64,000 nt of DNA from Apostichopus japonicus (Eukaryota; Echinodermata; Holothuroidea; Aspidochirotida; Stichopodidae), in NCBI RefSeq assembly GCF_037975245.1, contig NC_092577.1:18292398-18356397 (forward strand), read 5' to 3'. Shown here one piece after another: positions 1 through 10,566 of this stretch. Within the stretch, counting starts at the first letter, position 1. Each line of letters starts with the position of its first letter. The notes under the pieces are model-generated. The model was not told the origin of the DNA, made no database searches, and was given only the letters and a program-made list of their open reading frames with translations. The translations under genes and the position numbers were made by a program.

Positions 1-1019
1 CTGCTCTCTCCAAGGCAGCTACCATCAGGGTTTCTTCATGTTCTGATAAATTCTCCATAGTCCGCTTGTTATTCAGGTCTTCGATAGTTTTCGGCTCGAC
101 AGTGAAGTGGTCGAATGAAGTTTCAACAAAATTACGGCTAATTTTTAAACAGCTATACGGACGGACGGACGGACTTTCTGAGCGACTTGCAGGTATACTT
201 GTTTTACTTTATCTTTAGCTTAAACAAATCATCTTGATGGACAGTGAACAAAGATCAACTCAGTTCGTTAACTAACGACGTCTTTGTTATACATAAGGCG
301 TGTCCAGGATAGTATTAAATATACGCTGGTCTCTTTGTGATCATGAACAAAAAGGGTATTACAATTAGACATCTACCTACCAGTCATAATTATTATTTTC
401 TTAATGAGCGAAGGCTTATTCGTAATCCATGTTATCGAGTTCCATTAAACATACAGATACATGCTGGCTGTTTCTTTTCTTTATTCGTTACCGGTACTCA
501 AGTGCCCATTATGTACGTGGAAATTTCACGCAGGCTTTGTTCAACAGGAAGACATTAAGTTAATCGGTTTAAACACTTAGACCTTCTTCCTCCCTCTCAA
601 TTAATCTTACCGGAATATCACTTAAAAGTTTCCAATAATATGCTGGTTCATGGAATATAATGGGAAAATGTTGCTCGTTCTTAAAACGCGTTGACTGAGT
701 TATAGGAGACAAAGAATTTCACATTCGTTCACTCCACGAATATATATTATAATATATTGAACAAGTCTTAAACGATTCGAATATCCAAATATAATATTCT
801 ATTAATATACCGAAACTGTGGGCCTATACTAATTTACCTCTCGATTTACGAATTTCTTCCCTGTCTCATTGCTGAAAACTATCAAGAATATGATTTCAAA
901 TAAACCTGCTTAAGGTACTATCATGCGATCTCATATAAGTACCGTACTGGTGGGCGATCAATACATATATACATATATCAATAGATATCATCATCAATCC
1001 AATCATGGTCGGGAATGAC
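1..1019. other. AT-rich stretch without a supported gene
   Basis: No reading frame here resembles a known protein or shows convincing splice signals. A short ACGG/GGAC run lies near 160-175, and AT-rich TATA-type simple sequence lies at about 740-790 and 960-990. The stretch leads directly into the tandem array that follows. Confidence 0.5.
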
Positions 1020-1665
1020 CCAGGACTGTGGGCGATCTTTGGTGGCTACATCTCAGTTATCGGGAATTTGGGTCCGTTACAAAGTAGGATTGCACGGGTG
1101 TGATCATTGATGGCTACATCTCAGTGATAGAAAATCTGAAGTGATAAAAAATTGGGATTGCACGGGTGCGATCATTGGTGGCCACATCTCAGTTATCGGG
1201 AATTTGGGTCCGTTACAAAGTAGGATTGCACGGGTGTGATCATTGATGGCTACATCTCAGTGACAGAAAATCTGAAGTGATAAAAAATTGGGATTGCACG
1301 GGTGCGATCATTGGTGGCCACATCTCAGTGATAGAAAATCTCAACTGATAACACATTGGGATTGTACTAAATCTCAACTGATAACAAATTTGGATTGTAC
1401 TGTGTGTGTGATCATTGATGGATACATCTCAGTGACAGGCAATCTCAATCGATAACACATTGGGATTGTACTGTGTGCGATCAAAGTTGCTACATCTTAC
1501 CGGGGGTACATCACAAGTTGGGATTGTACGGGTACCATCATAATGGCTACATCTTTCCGGGGTACATCACAAGTTGGGATTGCACGGGTGTGATCTTAGG
1601 GGGTACATCTATTATGACAATCAAGATACATCCAAAATTGGGATTGCACCGGTGCAATCCGGGGC
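1020..1665. repeat. Tandem array, 68-bp units with a 136-bp dimer
   Basis: A unit built around GGATTGCACGGGTG, ATCATTG(A/G)TGG and CTACATCTCAGT recurs about every 68 bp. Two unit variants alternate: the phrase CGGGAATTTGGGTCCGTTAC starts at 1061 and again at 1197, exactly 136 bp apart, which marks a dimeric higher-order repeat. Toward the right the units shorten to roughly 57-60 bp and diverge, the usual decay at an array edge. No coding potential is apparent. The array ends about 40 bp before the first MULE exon. Confidence 0.8.
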
Positions 1666-1707
1666 CCTCTATACTACTTACATTATGAAATAAATGTTTG
1701 TTTTCAG

Positions 1708-3190
1708 ATGGATCAATTGCATGGAGATGCCCTGTTCGTTCGAAGGACATACCCTACTGCCCTGCCAGTGTGAAACAAACTGGAGATACATTCACCAGGA
1801 GTCAGAAGGGTCACCTACACGAGGCAATGCAGGGGTCAGAAAGTGTGGCAAGAATAAGAGAGGAAATCAAGGTACATAGCTGTTGGATATAATTATGTAT
1901 AGATATGTTTTGGGCATTAGTCCTTACCCATACACGGTTACTGTCATTTTTCTCATTTGCGAAGTGCAAAGAAATTGAGGCTAAAATGGGATTGAAACAC
2001 TCCTCTTCATATTTCTCCCAGTCAGTTAGTTCAGTTCCGATTTCATTACTCTTTTTATCATTTAATAGGATTCTGCACTGAACCATCCAAAGGAGAAACC
2101 AAGTCGATTGGTTAGCCAGGCACTAAGTGCACACCTTCCGGAAGGCGATCCACGGAATTGCCCTGGCTGTCATGGCTCGCAGAAGAAGAAAGGACTACAG
2201 AAAAGTGATGAAGGCAGTGAAGGATGCCCTCCCTACGGAACCAAAAGTGAAGCGAATGGTAATGGATTTTGAGGCAGCAATGTGGAGAGGAGCTCAATTC
2301 ATCTTCACGAATGTCAGCATTCTGGGGTGTCATTTTCACTGGCGCCAAGCAGTGTGGAGGAAGGTTAAGAAAGAAAATTTCATCATTTCATTGGAAAGGT
2401 TTTCTTGTGTAAGTTGTGGTTATAGATATATATGTCTTTTATATGTTTTGTTATATGTTATTGTATTGTCATCAAGCTATCAACCTTTCCATTTTAGGTG
2501 TAAAATTTAGGCTTACGGACGGCATACCTTACTGACAGTGGCTGACAGTCCTTCATAAGAAAGATGATGGCTCTGCCCATGCTGCCAGTGGGACAAATCC
2601 GATCCCAATTTGATGTTCTGGCGGGGAGGCAGCGTCGGATGAAATGAACTCCCCTCTGCACGGAGACCCGGATGGGCAATGGACTGTGGGCACCTGATGC
2701 ATGTATCGGAGATCCATCGTGACCAACAATGATGTAGAAGGTAATTGATTGATAGAAGTTGACAATTTATATCCTTTGAAGTAATTTTTTGAACTGTATT
2801 GTTTTAACAGTCATATTACCCAAAGTAAATTAATATCTGAACTTGTTGCAGACTTCTTTCTTTACAGGGTGGCACCATACTCTTAACAAGGAGGTAGGGG
2901 CTAAGAGTCCTTTTTATTCTCTTGTGTGGGCCATGTTTGAGGCAGCCAGCTATGTAAAACTTCAAGTTCTGCTTGTGTCAGAAGGTAAATTAAAGAGAGT
3001 GGAGAGGAAAGGGTTGAAAAACATCCAGAAGAAATTAATAAACTATTGAGTCGAATTTGAGGAGGGGACACGCTCCACGAATAGGTTGCTGCGGGCATGT
3101 GCAACGATGCTGGACAATTTGGTTGTTGGTTTGGCAAGCAGTTTCCATACTTCCATACAGTTGTCATGAACATTAATGGTGGTGTAAATC
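1708..3190 (+). pseudogene. Decayed FLYWCH-finger MULE transposase, spliced
   Basis: This is a broken animal MULE-type DNA transposase. Exon 1708-1871 follows TTTTCAG and encodes a FLYWCH-like finger, with W-x-C at its start, then C-x-A, then an H-x-H near GHLHE. An exon from 2069 carries the next part. In another frame, at about 2127-2400, comes the MULE catalytic-domain signature: MDFEAA, then GCHFHWRQAVW. At 2715-2735 a TNNDVEG motif is split by an intron (donor GTAATT, acceptor at about 2868) and rejoins WHHTLN in the exon from about 2869. A shifted frame continues to LLRACA near 3095. Frame breaks between these blocks make it inactive. The splice sites are still recognisable. The family call rests on motif recognition. 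Confidence 0.72.
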
Positions 3191-3232
3191 CACACTGAGT
3201 CAATATAGCGACATTCAATGACTGTTTATCCA

Positions 3233-4795
3233 AATTTCAAATTCAAATAAACTTTATTAAGCACCAAAAATGCCCAATTAAATGCTCGCAATAAGACAAT
3301 ACAATGATAACATGGAATAAGAATAATACAAATAGTATACATGAAAATACACAAAAAGGATACCATACTATGAATTGCATATATTAATTTAATAGGATAA
3401 TAAGAATTCAAACTATTAAGAAAAAAAAGAATCGCAACTGATTGAAGGAATAGGAAACCAAACTCTCGAAAATGGTCAAACTATAAGAATCGAAACAAAT
3501 AGGAATTGAAACCTAAAAATGAAAAATTTAAAAACCTATACGACAGTCTAACAGATCAAAAACGAAAGGATCAAAATTAAATTTAGAAAACAAACTTTAA
3601 AAGGCACCTAAAAAGCAACATACTGCTCCTAAACAGATAAAAATAAAGATAATATGCATAAGAGAAAAGAGACTATAGCCTAGTACGCTAAAAGGTGATC
3701 ATAAAAACATTGCACAAAGCCTAGTTTAAAAACAATGAAATAATCAAACATAAGAATCGTAATTAGGAATATTCCACATTCAACCCTAACGAAACGCTGC
3801 CTATCTGGTGTAAGTATTATTAAAATGTGTGACAGCCATCGGAACGAAGGTGTGTTTGTAGCGGTTTGTACCAGCAGCTGGGAGCCTCATCCTACCACTC
3901 CGCCCAATGAATCGTCCAACGAGATCACTGTGTAACGGTCATCGGTGTCATCAAGCACGGTGCGGAGCTTACGTTCAAGGCAGGAATTATAGAAAGAATC
4001 GAGCGGCTGCTGATGATTCCCAATCAGACGTTCACATTTCCAGCCCAACACACAATACAATAAGTGAAAATGCTGGTAATGACGGAACGGTAGAATAATG
4101 ACAGAAGGATAAGTTCAACATGAAATGATTTCAATTTCCTCAAACAGTATAGACGAGAATTTGACTTTCACATAATAAGATATATTATCTGACCAGCTAA
4201 GTTTGTCATTAACAACAACCCCTAAGTATTTATAAGTATGAACCCGTTCAACTGGAGAGTCAGAAATTATAATAGGATCGGAAATACTTATTGATTTCAG
4301 TGTAACTCCTTTGTTTTACTAACGTTCAGTTCGAGAACATACTGTGAAGAGTCATCATCAGTTATCAGACCAACCATTGCAGTGTCATCAGCAAACTTGA
4401 CAATCGGGCACGAATCAGCTTCGGGTCTACAGTCAGATGTATATAGGGTGATCAGAAAAGGCGTTGGGGTGCACCTGTACTTGAACTCAGTGTTGGAAGA
4501 TATTGATTGCACCCGCACAAACTGGGAACGCGTTGTAAGGTAGTCCAGAATCCAGAAGATCATAGGCCCAGTAACATCTATGGTCAATAGCTTGTTTGCC
4601 AACAAATGCGGCTGGATTGTGTTGAAAGCCGATGAAAAGTCAAAGAACATTATTCTTGCCGAGTTACTACTTTTTCCGCTCACCCCCTTTGACTTATTTT
4701 TATGAGAAACTGCTTTAGGGTCTACGTGGGAAGCTACACTGTCAATAATTGTTAAAAGCATACTCTCAGCTATGAAATTTTTAGAGGGCGGGCCA
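3233..4795 (-). mobile_element. 5'-truncated Rex1-like (CR1 group) LINE
   Basis: This is a non-LTR retrotransposon fragment in reverse orientation. Coding sequence at 4761-4297 matches the second half of a Rex1-type reverse transcriptase: FFDFSSAFNT (RT motif A, Asp), a CTPTPFLITLYTSDC block where GxPQG is expected, and FADDTA (motif C, catalytic Asp pair). The 3' untranslated part runs to about 3233. Read on the minus strand it ends in an AATAAAG box followed by TTTGAATTTGAAATTTG, the short-repeat tail typical of CR1-group elements. The altered GxPQG motif and frame breaks show that the copy is dead. It abuts the MULE relic directly. Confidence 0.75.
4297..4761 (-). pseudogene. Rex1-like reverse transcriptase fragment
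   Basis: About 154 residues of reverse transcriptase palm and fingers from the truncated LINE. Motif A (DFSSAF) and motif C (FADD) keep their aspartates, but the segment between them has lost the normal GxPQGxxLSP signature. The endonuclease and the first RT half are absent from this copy. A separate fragment at about 29.2-30.8 kb carries just those missing parts. Confidence 0.72.
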
Positions 4796-5351
4796 ATTTC
4801 CTAGGTTTCGACGGTTCACCGTTGCTCACGTGACACGGTATTTGTAATATACTACCAGTGTACAGTGTAAACACGTAATGTATAGCACAGTTTCATGCAG
4901 TGGTAGCATAACACACGTAACGTGTATATTACGGCCGCGCTGTTGAGGTGGAAGACACAGGTTGCTTTATTGTGGGTCCCGATGACAAAAGCAGTGAGCG
5001 ACAAAACGGACATGAAATGAAAAGTGTACTTCAGCTGGTGCTACGAACGTGGACAGGGTCTCCAAAAACGATCTACTGGAACAGAGATCGGGGATCGACA
5101 AAATGACCAATGTTACCTTCGCGGAGCATTTACTGGCATGGCATCATACAAGAAGGTGTGCAGCAAATTATGCTAACGACTAACGTTATATATTTACTAT
5201 TTAGGCTACAGTATACTGTTTTCCGGCCGAAGTTTTTGGGTCTACCGTAGGCTTCCTTGATATTGTTCAATAGATCATGCTAGCTAGGCCTACTACTACT
5301 AGTACTACAAACTAAGGCAACTAATACACCGAGAAGTTTGCGAAGTTTGGA
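4796..5351. other. Non-repetitive stretch, one possible exon
   Basis: No gene can be called. The bases at about 5025-5155 read openly in one forward frame (..YERGQGLQKRSTG..) and end at AAGAAG followed by GTGTGC, a weak possible donor. The peptide resembles nothing I recognise, and no partner exon is evident. Confidence 0.3.
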
Positions 5352-5559
5352 ACACTGCGAAGTTCGGACACCCCTAAGAAATACACGATTTCACGATGAG
5401 ACAACCTACAGCAAGAGCCAATTGCACGAAAAACTAAGAAGCTACAGTTATTTTCTCTCCAAAATGACCCAACCATATCAAGTATAGTTTCAGGTGATTT
5501 ATACCATGAGATATAGTTTTGGGGTGTTTTAAGGCGTAGGTGTCCGAACTCCGCAGTGT
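5352..5559. mobile_element. MITE-like element with 21-bp terminal inverted repeats
   Basis: The left end (5352-5372) and the right end (5539-5559) are inverted copies matching at 20 of 21 positions, both containing GTTCGGACACC. The 166-bp interior has no convincing coding content, which fits a short non-autonomous DNA transposon. No clear target-site duplication is visible, so the exact boundary and superfamily are open. The CACTG start could fit hAT- or CACTA-type ends. Confidence 0.6.
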
Positions 5560-8500
5560 CCATGCTACTGCAGTGCAGGCTGCTGTACAAACTGTGGCCT
5601 AGGCCGAAGATTTCATGAAGTGTTATTTATGCTTTTCTACTTCGTCTACTAAGCATGATCAGTATGGAAGTTTGCGGTATCATGTGTTTGGTTTATGATT
5701 TCGCTAGCTTTGCAAATATGAATAGGACTTAGCCTACATAAGTGTAATATGGATTTGGTAGGGAGATCTCCCCACAAGAAAATTTTAATCGAAAGAAAGG
5801 CAACTTCTCATGAGCGGAGCAATAGCAAAAGTAGGACTACTATAGCCTAGCTCCAGGCCCAGATTTATAAATTATGCACCATGGAGGGCCTACCTCAATT
5901 TGGTGGTGATTACCTGTCAAGGGCATTTTTGATATGGGCATATTTATTTTGTAACTGTAAGTCTAGTATGCAATGAGATACGTGAGGGACATGGGCCTAT
6001 ACGCAATAAAGTAACTGTTTTCATTTCCTACTCTAGTTTACCAGCACAATTATAGAGTTCTTAGCAACAAATAAATAAGTCTGACAACTTGAAAATTTAC
6101 TGCATATTTGCATGCACGCTCATTCTCAGTTATAGACTACTAGTTTATGTAGCCATTTCAGTTTTCTCTTTTTTTGGGGGGTCTGAGAATGGGTTCTTAA
6201 GTAGTGAAATACCCTCGAATCTGCTGAGCAACTCCAAGATGAATGAAGTTACTAAGGCATTGGGTTCTTTTACTTTTTTAAGTCTAATATGCATAGGCTA
6301 GGGTTTTTACTTTGCTTCACTTGTTTGTCAATCCGCATAGCCACTTTAGCTGTGGATGATTCTCCACTTGCAAAGAAAAAATGTACGCATTCATTAAAAC
6401 TCTTTCTATCCCAAATTAGAGTATTGCCTATAATACTCCCGACTTGGTATAGTAACTTAAAAAACGGTAGCGGCTTTTCCTGGTAACTGTAACTATGTAA
6501 AGTGATAACTAAGTTTTCCAAATTAATTCAAAACTCAAAAGCCTTCTCAGAAAGAAGCTACACTAGCTCTACAGGCTCCTTTGTTGAATTAGTGAAGGAT
6601 ACTGTTCACATATTTCTGCATTCATAACATGATAGTTTGCTATCATCGTTCTTTAATCATAAAATGAAGGACAACATAAACAAATCAATGTGACCAATAA
6701 TTGTGAATGCCACCATTTTATGTTCGACAAAATTTATTACATTTAATTTAAAGGATACACCATGCATGGCACACTGACGCACATATTGTAGTTGTAATAA
6801 CGCACCAAATATGCGCTTCATCGGACATGACGCACCATTCCGGGGGGTCGTTGAGTCCGTCTTACAATAATTGATAATTTCATCATGATATAGAAATTAA
6901 AGACATTTGCCAAAATATAACAACATCATAGGCTTCATAGCTCTACACATAATCTGATCATGCAGTTCCAAAAATTATACAAAATGAAAATGATACTACT
7001 GATTTGAGAGAGAACTAGAATGGTCGCCCATAATATACCATATCATGTTTCTATAGTATCTTTTAAACACTTCATTGTTTAGGGCACACCTGTAGAATAT
7101 TCCATAATTTTCAGTCTTGGAAATAAGCAAAACCTAGCTATATTTTTGAAAGCAATTATGCATCCCTGAACATGATGAAATTTGGTGACATATTAGTGTA
7201 TGAGCAAGCCTACTGGGACATTGCCATTGTAACATCAAACGTTATGACATTTAGTGTATGTAAGGTATTAGTAGATGAGTTATAATACTCCAGGTGTATA
7301 CTACTAACATAGAAATAAGAAATATCATAGAAATTGTTGCACATCACTAGTTTAGGTTTGCACTAGATTAGTAAATGAACCATTCCTGAATACTTGCAGA
7401 GTTGACACTAAACATACTGTAAATCATAAAGCAGATGTGATGAATTTATGCTGCCAATAGCAAAGTTCTGTATTAACTAGTAGTGTAATTACTGTTCTGT
7501 GCTTGCAAAATTGATTTCAATTGTTGATTATTTAGTGAAGGGCAAAATGTGGTATTCAGTAATTTATATTGGAAGTTATATAATTCACTATGTCATGGAT
7601 TTGCTCACACTGGGCAGCTGCGCCCAGCAGTTCTGAATGCCGCCCCGCACAAACAGTATTTAACCTTTTTCGCCCAGCACTTTTTGATGATAATTTAAGA
7701 AGTTTTACCAGAACCAAAATCTGGGAGAATATATGGCTCAGAATATGAATATAGCACCACCTAAGCATACCTCATGTGCAAAATTTGTCCATTGGGGGGG
7801 TACCCCACCCATGAAATCCCTCTCCCAGGGTGTGGATCACACTACCGCCCAATCTGCCTGGCACTCAAATATTCATGAGCACTTCCCTGCTATGTGTACA
7901 GTATTGCATTCTGATATATTATTAACTTTGCACATCCCGGTATTATTTGTCTTTTTCAGGTGAAGGTGTGTGCTCAATTAAGAAACTCGAGAGGTTGGTA
8001 TCCAAACTGGTCAACCAGAAAAGATAACACCAGTTCCTCAACAAAAGGCTATGCCCAACAGAGGCTGATGCAGCAATGCACTCCAGCAGCTATACCCCAG
8101 TGGTAATTTGTTGATGTACATACTGTAACCATTCCATACTGTAAATAAGTCTACATTTTAACTAGGTCTGTAGGTCTTGTAGTGCTAAATATGGTGCTAA
8201 TAAAGCCACTGGACTCACTGGAGGTCTGTAAATGTGAGGGAGCCAAAAATGTTCCAACCCCACAAGTTAATGATAACAGTACCTGTAGTATTTTTCCTTA
8301 TCTCTGAAAAATAAAGACATTTATCAATGTGCTACCTACCTGTCTTAAGCAGTTTGTGTTCAAAAATTGCACATTTATTCTTTTCTTATGTTTTCTTTTT
8401 ATGTTTCATGATGATGTGGCATCATTTGTACATACAGTACTTGTGCACTGCTTAAAGATAGTTACTCTTAACTGCCTATACTGTAGTTGTCATCTGGTCA

Positions 8501-9229
8501 GGTTGTCATGTGCATATAGTTTCATATCAGCAAAGACATTGACATTTTTGGCAAATTTTGAGTGTGAGCTATATTTCTAGTTTAACATGTTAGGGGCATC
8601 ATTAAGGGGTCTAATTTCACCCAGATTTGGACAATAATTTTTAGTTATTACAATGAGTGGAAGTTACAATCTCGGTGAATAAACAAACATAACATTTATG
8701 CTGGCTCCAACCCAGTTACCTTGGCTGTTAGCCTGAATGTCTCTTTTGCAATTAAAATCAAATAAATCATATCTTGGAAAATCATTTGAACAGGTATATC
8801 TTTCTGACACTTCTGTCCTCACACAATGCCATAAATATGTCTTTTTCCCATTTTCATTTCACATTACAGATGTACAGAACATCCTTTAGAGGAACAGTAC
8901 AGCACAGCATAGCGTTATGGCATGATGGATGTTTTGCAAGCAGATATAAGGGTTGGAACTGGAAGTATTTGTGTTGGATTGTTTCATTAATATATGTGTG
9001 CTTCTCTACTTTAAGTAAGATGATTGTCTTATTTCTTGTTCTCTAGTGAAAGCCATGGATTTGCATAGTGAACGTCGTTAACATGGATACGGACAATTTT
9101 GAAATACCTGATGTCAAAGCAGTTTCTCAGCCTATTTAAATACCATACATCAAGGACACAAGAGTGGACAATGGGAGTAACAAGTATCCAGAATGAAGAT
9201 ATCACAAGGCTTCAAGACAATTGAAGAAA
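5560..9229. other. Long AT-rich stretch without a supported gene
   Basis: No open frame here looks like a conserved protein. A G/C-run-rich dispersed-repeat-like segment lies at about 7600-7870. A short open stretch after TTTTTCAG (about 7962-8113, ending in TAA) and another after ATTACAG (from about 8871) have exon-like borders but unrecognisable peptides. Near 9100 the sequence approaches the 5' part of a LINE whose exact start I cannot fix. Confidence 0.4.
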
Positions 9230-9371
9230 CTGTACCACGATATACGGCTTTCGTGGAGTGCAGACGTGTTTTTCGCTCTCGCATCTGATACAGCTACTTT
9301 CTTACCTTACTGTACTGTGCTGTACTTCCCGCCAGGCGGGTGTGTGCGTTTGTCGTATATAGTTATCGTAT

Positions 9372-10546
9372 ATCGTTTTCAGTTTGATTCCAAAATTGTT
9401 AAGTTAACCTTCACCGGTGAACAAGCGGTTCCACCGGTGCAAGTTTTTAGTATTTTAAAGAGTAAGGGTGTTGTTGTGCCTGGAGAGGTTGATGCGTTGC
9501 AAGCTCTCCAGGGTCGTAATACTTATGATGTACGTTTTACCAGTGACGTGACCCGGCAGAAGGGTGTCACGTTGATGAGTGGGGTTGAAGGTTTGACAGT
9601 TACTCCATACGAGTATGGGTAACTGTCATCCACGTAGGACTAGAGGTGCGTCAGGAACTTGTTTTAGGTCGGTTGCAACTGTTTTAGGTCGGTTTGGGGC
9701 TGTCAAGGCCATCAAAATGTGCTCCTACGCACAGGCCCCTGGGGTGTTGAACGGGCACCGACAGGTTCGGATCGACCTCAAGCAGGACATTCCCTCCTTC
9801 CTTTTTATTGCTGGGCATAAAGCTCACGTGCGTTACCCCGGTCAGCCCCGTACCTGCTTCAGGTGTGGGGAGACCGGGCACGAAGCCAAGGGATGCCCAA
9901 ACAAAAAGTGAGGGCGCTGCCTTCGTCTTGGGCATGATACCTCTGCTTGCCCAAGCGAAGTTGTGTGCTCACTCTGTGGGAAGGAGGGGCATGTTTTTCG
10001 CGCTTGTCCTCTTATGTCTTTATGACAAAGAGTGGGGGTCAAGCAAAGGCGCCAAGTTGTGGCGCACCTACTGCCTCGGAGGAAGCTCCACGCAAGGAGG
10101 GGAAACCGGGTGAGGGTTCACCTCCCGCACCTGGTTCACCCTCCCCCGTAGTTGCAGACCCCAACCCCGTGCCCGCACCGAGAAAGTCTCCACCAGCTTC
10201 CCCCATCACCCCCGTGCCCGCACCGTCTCCACCACACAGCGAAGCGGACACGGGGTCTCCACCAGCTTCCCCCATCAACCTGTCCAGTTCCATCCCAAGT
10301 CCGCCGCCGGTATCGCCAGATCCGGAGACTCTGTCTGACGACGACGAGGTCGTCGGGTCTCCGGAGGCTATGTCTGACAGCGACTCCGGAGGCTCGGTGA
10401 TCGTCGAGCCGAAACGTGCCACTGGGACGAGCTGGTACGACGAGATGGGGGAACCCTCTCTAAAAAGGTCGGCCTCAAGTGACGACTCGGACGACGATAT
10501 GTCGTCTAGAGCGCGCTTGAAGCTTACAGAATCGTCGTCGGCGTAG
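9372..10546 (+). pseudogene. LINE copy A ORF1 (zinc-knuckle RNA-binding protein), broken
   Basis: ORF1 of this LINE type binds element RNA. Three frames are needed to read it: up to about 9622, then about 9615-10015, then to the stop at 10546. The CCHC knuckle CFRCGETGHEAKGCP lies at about 9857-9900. The first cysteine of the next knuckle has become a TGA stop at 9909-9911. The frame then continues through two more C-x2-C-x4-H-x4-C type units (GRCLRLGHDTSACP, then CSLCGKEGHVFRACP). The tail is rich in Pro, Ser and Asp. The true start codon is uncertain. Confidence 0.75.
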
Positions 10547-10566
10547 TTTTGCCCCATTGCCCTCTC

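Noticed and set aside
1020-1665. Possible CRISPR-like array
   Set aside because: Whole units repeat in tandem with no unique spacers, and the context is eukaryotic.
5321-5590. 89-codon reverse frame
   Set aside because: It covers the MITE-like inverted repeat and has no recognisable protein similarity.
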